Shown: positions 58,705 through 64,000 of the stretch, in pieces | Layout: each line of letters opens with the position of its first letter | Numbering within the stretch: the stretch's first letter is position 1 | DNA from: Mesoterricola silvestris | Lineage (GTDB): Bacteria; Acidobacteriota; Holophagae; Holophagales; Holophagaceae | Direction: 5' to 3' | NCBI RefSeq assembly: GCF_030295405.1 | Contig: NZ_AP027080.1 | Span: forward strand, 4,200,001 to 4,264,000 | DNA: 64,000 nucleotides | The notes under the pieces: generated by a model | The model's input: only the letters and a program-made list of their open reading frames with translations | Told to the model about the DNA's origin: nothing | Databases searched by the model: none | Program-made: the position numbers and the translations under genes

Positions 58705-59631
58705 CTAGTCAATTTCCGGCCCCCTGCACAGGCCTCCGGCCCGGGCCCGGGCCAGGGCCCGCCAGCAGCGGGTGTAGCCCTCCAGCTCCACCCGGCCGTC
58801 CCGGCCCAGCAGGTCCAGGAAGACCTGGCGCCTCTGCAGCCGGGCCTGGAGGATGCTGCCGGAGAGCACCTCCAGCTCCCGTTCGAAGGGGCCGCCGGCC
58901 TCCCAGGCCCCCAAATCCAGCCGGAGCCGCACCCCGGCGGATTCCTCGTCCTCGAAGGTGCGCACCCAGGGGGTCCCGCGCTGGGCGGTGCGCTTCCAGT
59001 GCACGCGGCTCAGGGGGTCCCAGTCCCGGAAGGGCCTGGCCCCGTCGGGGCTGGCGGAGCCCGGCCGGGTCCGGGGCCGGCTCCGGTCCCCTTCCGCGTC
59101 CTGGCGCGGGGGGAGGGAGCGGGGGTGGGGAAGGACCAGCACCCGCTGCTCCAGGGGGAAACGCCAGGCCTTCTCCAGGAACCCGAAGGGAAAGGCCGTG
59201 CGGAACTCCACGGAGCGAAGCCCCGCCCAGCCCCGGCGCCCGGGCTTCACGTGGAGGGTCGCCACGCCCTCCCCCCGCCCTTCCCCCCCCGCCAGGAACC
59301 CCGGTTCCACCTGGGCGTCCTCCATCTCCAGGTGGATCTCCACCCCCCGCATGCGGGCGGGGGCGTCGTCGCGGAACCGCACCCGGATTCCCCCCCGCAC
59401 CCGGGCGAAGATGTTGCCCTCCTCCACCCCCCGCAGGTGGAGCCCCTGGATCGCCCGCCGGCTCACCCAGCCCGAGGCCAGGAACAGCCCCAGCATGAGC
59501 GAGAAGACCAGGTACAAAAGGTTGTTGCCCGTGTTCACGGCGGCGGCGCCCATGGCGAGCATGGCGAGAAGGTACTGTACCCCCAGCCGGGTCACCGACA
59601 GCCGCAGCCGCTTGTCCCGCCACAGGTCCAT
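58705..59631 (-). CDS. DUF58 domain membrane protein
   Basis: 308 residues. Two N-terminal membrane helices (about 13-32 and 36-54) are followed by a beta-rich region and the DUF58 motif zone (GARPFRDWDPLSRVHWKRTAQRGTPWVRTFEDEESAGVRLRLDL, conserved RxYxxxDxxRxIxWKxxAR-like pattern). DUF58 proteins usually act with MoxR ATPases; the window's MoxR gene is distant (42562-43518). It has a start at 59631 and is divergent from the amino-acid permease gene. Confidence 0.85.
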   Translation of the reverse strand: MDLWRDKRLRLSVTRLGVQYLLAMLAMGAAAVNTGNNLLYLVFSLMLGLFLASGWVSRRAIQGLHLRGVEEGNIFARVRGGIRVRFRDDAPARMRGVEIHLEMEDAQVEPGFLAGGEGRGEGVATLHVKPGRRGWAGLRSVEFRTAFPFGFLEKAWRFPLEQRVLVLPHPRSLPPRQDAEGDRSRPRTRPGSASPDGARPFRDWDPLSRVHWKRTAQRGTPWVRTFEDEESAGVRLRLDLGAWEAGGPFERELEVLSGSILQARLQRRQVFLDLLGRDGRVELEGYTRCWRALARARAGGLCRGPEID

Positions 59632-59715
59632 TCAGGTCTTTCCCCGCGTGCCGCGCTTTGCCATTACCATGAACTCAGCCCTCACAATCCAAGAATGACG
59701 CCAGGACCTCATCCC

Positions 59716-61293
59716 ATGCTGAAAAAACTTTTCCGCTCGAAGTCCCTGGAATCCCTCCAGGCCCAGGCCGACGAACCCAAGCACCAGCTCAAGAAGAACC
59801 TCAGCACCTTCGACCTGACCATGTTCGGCATCGGCGCCATCATCGGCGCGGGCATCTTCTCCAGCATCGGCACCGCCGCCGCGGGGAACCTGGCCGATGG
59901 GCGCTGGCCCGCGGGCCCCGCCCTGGTGATCAGCATCCTCCTGGTGGCCGTGGGCTGCGGGTTCACGGCCCTGGCCTACGCGGAACTGGCGTCCATGATC
60001 CCGGTCTCGGGTTCGGCCTACACGTACGCCTTCGCCACCATGGGCGAGCTCATGGCCTGGATCATCGGCTGGGACCTCCTGCTGGAGTACGCCGTCAGCA
60101 ACGTGGCCGTGGCCATCTCCTGGGGGGACTACGCCCGCAGCTTCCTGGCCAACGTCATGCACATCCGCATCCCGGGCTGGCTCGCCATGGATCCCCGGAG
60201 CGCCCTGGCCCTGGTGCCCGGGACGCCCCCGGCCACGGTGGCCCGCAAGCTCGAGGTGCTGGCCCAGGCCCGGGCGGGGCACCTGGACGGGGCCTCCTTC
60301 TTCGCCAACTGGGACGTGCTCCGCGACGCGCCCCTGGTCCACGGCTTCCCCTTCACCATGAACCTCCTGGCGGTGGTCATCACGGTGGTCATCACCTACC
60401 TGGTCTACCTTGGAATCAAGGAGAGCGCCCGCGCCAACGCGGTCATGGTGGTGGTCAAGGTGGCCATCCTCCTGGCGGTGGTGGCCATCGGCTTCCGCTT
60501 CGTGAACCCGGGGAACTGGCACCCCTTCGCCCCCCACGGGTTCAAGGGCATCCAGGCCGGGGCGGCCATCATCTTCTTCGCCTTCATCGGCTTCGACGCG
60601 GTGAGCACCACGGCCGAGGAATGCCGGGACCCGGGCCGCAGCCTGCCCCGGGGCATCCTGTTCTCCCTGGGCATCTGCACCGCCATCTACGCCCTGGTGG
60701 CCCTGGTGGTCACGGGGATGCTGAAGTACACCCAGCTGGCCGGCAAGGCCGACCCCCTGGCCTACATCTTCACCCATAACAACATGAACGCCGTCGCCGG
60801 GGTCATCTCCTTCGGGGCGGTCATCGCCACCACGGCGGCGCTCCTGGTGTACCAGGTGGGCCAGCCCCGCATCTTCATGGCCATGAGCCGGGACGGGCTC
60901 CTGGGGCCCTGGTTCGGGAAGGTCAGCGCCAGCCACCGCACGCCGGCCAACGCCACCTTCCTCACCGGGCTCCTGGTGGCGGTGCCCGCGGCCCTGCTCA
61001 ACATCGACGAGGTCGTGGAGCTCACCAACATCGGCACCCTCTTCGCCTTCTCCGTGGTGTGCGGGGCCGTCATGATCCTGCGCCTGCGCCGGCCCGAGGC
61101 CCCCAGGCGCTTCCGGATGCCCTGGATCTTCGTGCTGGCCCCGGCCGGGATCCTGGCCTGCATCTGGATCGCCCGGGGCCTGCCCGCGGTCACCTGGATC
61201 CGGTTCGTGGTGTGGCTCGCCATCGGCCTGGTGATCTATTTTGCCTATGGCCAGCGCAACAGCGTGCTGCAAACTGGAACCGAGGAACCCTAG
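59716..61293 (+). CDS. APC family amino-acid permease
   Basis: 525 residues, about 12-14 membrane helices. The first helices carry LTMFGIGAIIGAGIFSSIGTAAAG, the APC substrate-binding GAxxGAGIF motif; IIFFAFIGFDAVSTTAEECRDPGRSLPRGI is typical of the YfnA/CAT-like (cationic amino-acid transporter) branch. A loop of about 65 residues at roughly 155-215 lies before helix 5. Start chosen at 59716 (AGGA 9 nt upstream); an ATG at 59695 lacks a ribosome site. riboflavin synthase begins 2 nt after the stop. Confidence 0.9.
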   Translation: MLKKLFRSKSLESLQAQADEPKHQLKKNLSTFDLTMFGIGAIIGAGIFSSIGTAAAGNLADGRWPAGPALVISILLVAVGCGFTALAYAELASMIPVSGSAYTYAFATMGELMAWIIGWDLLLEYAVSNVAVAISWGDYARSFLANVMHIRIPGWLAMDPRSALALVPGTPPATVARKLEVLAQARAGHLDGASFFANWDVLRDAPLVHGFPFTMNLLAVVITVVITYLVYLGIKESARANAVMVVVKVAILLAVVAIGFRFVNPGNWHPFAPHGFKGIQAGAAIIFFAFIGFDAVSTTAEECRDPGRSLPRGILFSLGICTAIYALVALVVTGMLKYTQLAGKADPLAYIFTHNNMNAVAGVISFGAVIATTAALLVYQVGQPRIFMAMSRDGLLGPWFGKVSASHRTPANATFLTGLLVAVPAALLNIDEVVELTNIGTLFAFSVVCGAVMILRLRRPEAPRRFRMPWIFVLAPAGILACIWIARGLPAVTWIRFVVWLAIGLVIYFAYGQRNSVLQTGTEEP

Positions 61294-61295
61294 TC

Positions 61296-61928
61296 ATGTT
61301 CACCGGTCTCGTACGCCACCTTGGAACCCTGGAAGCCCGCCAGCCCCGCGCCGGGGGGGCCCGCCTCGTCATCGCCGCCCCCCCCGAACTCCTGGAAAGG
61401 GCCGAGGAGGGCGCCAGCATCTGCACCAACGGCGCCTGCCTCACGGCGGTGGGCCGGGACCCGCGCACCTGGCAGGCGGATCTCTCCGAGGAGACCCTCC
61501 TGAAGACCACCCTGGGGCGCCTGGCCCCCGGCGAAAGCCTGCACCTGGAGCCCAGCCTGCGCGTGGGGGACCCCCTGGACGGGCACCTGGTCTCGGGCCA
61601 CGTGGACGGCGTGGGCCGGCTCCTGGAACGCACCGGCGGGGAGGGCCTGTGGCGCTTCTCCATGCCCCCCGCCCTGGCCCCCATGACCGCCCCCAAGGGT
61701 TCCATCGCGGTGGACGGCCTTTCCCTCACGGTGGTGGACTGCGGCACGGACTGGTTCACGGTGGCCCTGATCCCGGAGACGGTGCGGCGCACCCGCCTGG
61801 AGAAGATGGCAGCGGGGGCCGAGGTCAACCTCGAGGCCGACCCCGTGGGCCGCTTCGTGGCGCGGGCCCTGGCCACGCGGGAGACCGACGGCAAGCTCCA
61901 GCGCTTCGCCCAGGGCGGGTGGGGGTAG
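61296..61928 (+). CDS. ribE: riboflavin synthase (alpha subunit)
   Basis: 210 residues. It begins MFTGLV and has two lumazine-binding repeats (1-95 and 96-195; GASICTNGACLTAV and GSIAVDGLSLTVVDC are the paired motifs, with DPLDGHLVSGHVDGVGRLL at the join). It dismutates two 6,7-dimethyl-8-ribityllumazines to riboflavin. No FMN riboswitch precedes it, and ribBA/ribH/ribD are not adjacent; it seems cotranscribed with the permease and ion-channel genes (gaps 2 and 5 nt). Confidence 0.94.
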   Translation: MFTGLVRHLGTLEARQPRAGGARLVIAAPPELLERAEEGASICTNGACLTAVGRDPRTWQADLSEETLLKTTLGRLAPGESLHLEPSLRVGDPLDGHLVSGHVDGVGRLLERTGGEGLWRFSMPPALAPMTAPKGSIAVDGLSLTVVDCGTDWFTVALIPETVRRTRLEKMAAGAEVNLEADPVGRFVARALATRETDGKLQRFAQGGWG

Positions 61929-61933
61929 GGTCC

Positions 61934-62938
61934 ATGAAGGAGCTCCCTCCCATCCGGCGCCTGGCGCAGTCCCTGTGGCTGCTCACCGTCGTGGCCGTGG
62001 CCGGGGCGGTGGGATTCCGGGTCCTGGACAACGCGCGATGGCTGGACGGGTTCTACTACGCCGTGACCACCCTGGTGGGCTTCCGGGATTCCCACCCCGC
62101 CAGTCCCGCCCTCAAGGTCTTCACCATGGCCTACATCATCACCGGCATCGTGGTGGTGGGCATGGCCTTTTCCAATCTCCTGGCCCTCCTGCTGGAGGGG
62201 GACCTCAAGGGCTACTTCCTGGAGCGACGCATGCAGAAACGCCTCAACGCCCTCAAGGACCACATCATCGTGTGCGGGTTCGGCAAGACGGGCTTCCAGG
62301 CCGCCTGGGAGCTCAAGCAGGTGGGGGTGCCCTTCGTCCTCATCGAGAAGGACGAGAGCAAGAGCCACAACGCCCGGTTCGAGGGCGAGCTCTTCCTGGT
62401 GGGAAACGCCATGGACGAAGTCCTCCTGGAGCGGGCCGGCATCACCCGCGCCCGGGGCCTCATCACCACCCTCCAGACCGACGCGGACAACGTGCTGGTG
62501 ACCCTCACGGCCCGCCAGATGAACCCGAACCTCTCCATCGTGGCCCGCTCCACCAAGCTGGGAACCGAGAACAAGCTCAAGGCCGCCGGGGCCGACCACA
62601 TCGTCAGCCCCTACGAGATCGGCGGGCGCCGCATGGCCTCGCTCCTGCTGACCCCGGACCTCCTCAACTACGTGGACGTCATCCTGGACAAGAAGCAGAT
62701 GGAGATGGCCATCGAGCACATCCTCGTGCGCCCCGAATCCTACCTGGTGGGCAAGACCATGCGCGAGGTGCGCCTGAGGGACCGCACCGGCGCGCTCATC
62801 GTGGGCATCAACCGGCCCATGGAGGGCCTCCGCTTCAACCCCACCGGCTCCGAGGTTTTCGAGGCCGGGGACGTGCTGCTGGCCATGGGGGACCATGAGG
62901 CCCTGGACGCCCTGGTGAAGGTTTCCCGCGGGGTCTGA
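61934..62938 (+). CDS. two-helix ion channel with RCK (TrkA-N/TrkA-C) domains and atypical filter
   Basis: 334 residues. Two membrane helices (about 11-31 and 58-84) flank a pore loop, then an RCK domain with Rossmann motif IIVCGFGKTGFQAAWEL, VLIEKDE...NAMDEVLLERAGI, and a TrkA-C domain (about 250-334). The topology is MthK-like. The filter region reads YYAVTTLVGFRDSHP, where K+ channels normally have TTVGYGD: G-Y-G-D is replaced by G-F-R-D. Selectivity may differ from K+ or the channel may be non-conducting. GGG precedes the ATG weakly. Confidence 0.82.
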   Translation: MKELPPIRRLAQSLWLLTVVAVAGAVGFRVLDNARWLDGFYYAVTTLVGFRDSHPASPALKVFTMAYIITGIVVVGMAFSNLLALLLEGDLKGYFLERRMQKRLNALKDHIIVCGFGKTGFQAAWELKQVGVPFVLIEKDESKSHNARFEGELFLVGNAMDEVLLERAGITRARGLITTLQTDADNVLVTLTARQMNPNLSIVARSTKLGTENKLKAAGADHIVSPYEIGGRRMASLLLTPDLLNYVDVILDKKQMEMAIEHILVRPESYLVGKTMREVRLRDRTGALIVGINRPMEGLRFNPTGSEVFEAGDVLLAMGDHEALDALVKVSRGV

Positions 62939-62970
62939 AACGAACCCCGCCCTCGGGGCACTCCAAGGGC

Positions 62971-64000
62971 ATGGATTCCAGTTCCCACCTGCTTATCGTT
63001 GATCTTGCCACCGTCCTGGGCGTGGCGGCCCTCACCACCCTGCTCTTCCGGAGGCTGCGCCAGCCGGCGGTGCTGGGCTACCTCCTCGCGGGCCTCATCG
63101 TGGGGCCCCACGTGCCGGTGCCCCTCGCGGCCCACCTCCAGAACGTCCAGACCCTGGCGGAACTGGGGGTCATCCTTCTGATGTTCTCGGTGGGCCTGGA
63201 ATTCGATTTCCGCAAGCTGGCCCGGGAGGGGGTCCCCGCCGTCCTCCTGGGAGTCGCGCAGGTGGGCCTCACCACCTGGCTGGGGTACCTGGCGGGGCGC
63301 GGCCTGGGCTGGGGCCCGCGGGAAAGCGCGCTCATGGCCGCGGCCCTGGCGGTGTCCAGCACCATGATCATCGCCAAGCTCTTCGAGGAGCACGGCGGCA
63401 AGGGCCCCTTCCGGGACCTGGTCTTCTCGGTCCTGGTGGTCCAGGACCTCTTCGCCATCCTGCTCCTGGCGGGCATGGACACCTCGTCGGCCGCGTCCGG
63501 GGGCATCGGCTGGGCCCTGGCGCGGGTGGGCCTCTTCCTGGCGGGCCTCCTGGGGCTGGGGGGCCTCCTCCTGCCGCCCCTGCTGCGCTGGGCCGCGGAC
63601 CACGGCCGGGACGAGACCCTGCTGGTGGCCGCCGTGGGGGCCTGCTTCACCTGCGCCGTGCTGGCGTCGAAATCCGGATGTTCACCGGCACTGGGCGCTT
63701 TCGCGGCGGGGATGCTCGCGGCCGGCAGCCGGCGGGTGCGCCCCATCGAGCGCCTGGTGATCCCCGTGCGGGATCTCTTCGGCGCCATCTTCTTCGTGGC
63801 GGTGGGCATGCTCATGGATCCGCGGGTCCTGGCGGGGCAGGCGGGCCCGATCCTCCTCCTTTCCGCCGTGGTGCTCCTGGGCAGTGCGGCCGGAGGCGCC
63901 CTGGGGGCCGCGGCGGCGGGCATCCCGGCGCCCACCGGCCTGCGGGTGGGCCTCACCCTGGCCCAGCCCGGCGAGCTTTCCTTCGTCCTGGTGGGGGTGG
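62971..64000 (+). CDS. CPA2 family cation:proton antiporter (partial, runs off the right edge)
   Basis: At least 343 residues visible. VLGYLLAGLIVGPH, LAELGVILLMFSVGLEFDFRKL, AALAVSSTMIIAKLF and LVVQDLFAILLL are hallmark CPA2/KefB-RosB motifs; GAIFFVAVGMLMDP and LAQPGELSFVLVGV come near the cut. It probably exchanges K+ or Na+ for H+. The C-terminal part, where an RCK domain may lie, is outside the window. It follows the RCK channel gene by 32 nt, so the two may form an ion-homeostasis unit. Confidence 0.9.
   Translation, partial: MDSSSHLLIVDLATVLGVAALTTLLFRRLRQPAVLGYLLAGLIVGPHVPVPLAAHLQNVQTLAELGVILLMFSVGLEFDFRKLAREGVPAVLLGVAQVGLTTWLGYLAGRGLGWGPRESALMAAALAVSSTMIIAKLFEEHGGKGPFRDLVFSVLVVQDLFAILLLAGMDTSSAASGGIGWALARVGLFLAGLLGLGGLLLPPLLRWAADHGRDETLLVAAVGACFTCAVLASKSGCSPALGAFAAGMLAAGSRRVRPIERLVIPVRDLFGAIFFVAVGMLMDPRVLAGQAGPILLLSAVVLLGSAAGGALGAAAAGIPAPTGLRVGLTLAQPGELSFVLVGV

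Noticed and set aside
55462-59715. Very long plus-strand frame opposite the TPR, cdd and DUF58 genes leading into the permease
   Set aside because: Antisense shadow; only the part from 59716 encodes a recognisable permease with a ribosome site.

Overview
The window is about 64 kb of very GC-rich, gene-dense bacterial chromosome. It holds about 60 protein genes, many overlapping by 1-4 nt in ATGA/GTGA/TGATG junctions, and I see no rRNA, tRNA or CRISPR array. The gene set fits a Gram-negative, metal-respiring member of the Acidobacteriota, most likely Holophagaceae (Geothrix/Holophaga/Mesoterricola-like). The main reasons are an OmcA/MtrC-type decaheme lipoprotein cytochrome with a porin and smaller multiheme lipoproteins, LolCDE- and Lnt-type lipoprotein genes, and a large carboxypeptidase-regulatory-domain TonB-dependent receptor. 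The taxon is an inference from content; no 16S gene is present.

Layout. 1-4.6 kb: end of gmk, a C-terminal processing protease, a small membrane protein, and a Lol-type permease and ATPase with a DEDDh exonuclease gene between them. 4.6-5.5 kb: a PD-(D/E)XK nuclease-family protein with a repeated coiled-coil tail. 5.5-10.6 kb: ruvX (minus), ogt, then murB-ftsQ-ftsA-ftsZ, the distal end of a division/cell-wall cluster. 10.8-15.4 kb: a small outer-membrane barrel gene, then on the minus strand a complete SiaABCD-like c-di-GMP signalling operon led by a PqqD-like gene. 15.4-21.1 kb: OPT transporter, TrmH-family methyltransferase, lnt, Crp/Fnr regulator, Rrf2 regulator. 21.1-27.1 kb (minus): an HhH protein and a porin-pentaheme-hexaheme-decaheme cluster that looks like an extracellular electron conduit. 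A 22-codon upstream ORF with its own strong ribosome binding site overlaps the porin start codon. 27.6-35.5 kb: rlmH, a lipoprotein, glutamate dehydrogenase, an orphan PEP-synthase-like ATP-grasp protein, guanine deaminase and a 3-methyladenine glycosylase. 35.6-41.0 kb: a MacAB-like efflux set (adaptor, ATPase, two permeases) followed by a PadR/HAAS pair. 41.0-49.1 kb: rpmE, prfA, a MoxR ATPase, the TonB-dependent receptor, asparaginase and serS. 49.07-49.34 kb: a 269-bp non-coding element of nested inverted repeats. 49.3-64 kb: SDR oxidoreductase, PpiD/SurA-like chaperone, def-fmt, phenylalanine hydroxylase plus pterin dehydratase, a large TPR protein, cytidine deaminase, DUF58 protein, amino-acid permease, riboflavin synthase, an RCK-domain ion channel with an atypical filter, and the start of a CPA2 antiporter.

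The most unusual non-coding feature is the 49,071-49,339 element. It has perfect 33-bp terminal inverted repeats enclosing two imperfect hairpins of exactly 98 nt each, separated by 7 nt. It fills the gap between the convergent serS and SDR genes and carries part of the serS stop codon. It resembles a non-autonomous transposable element or a structured repeat and has no recognisable coding content. The most interesting protein system is the porin-cytochrome cluster. Its three cytochromes are all predicted lipoproteins with 5, 5 (+1 non-canonical) and 10 heme motifs, and the decaheme is tethered by a 9-bp tandem repeat encoding Gly-Thr-Asn.
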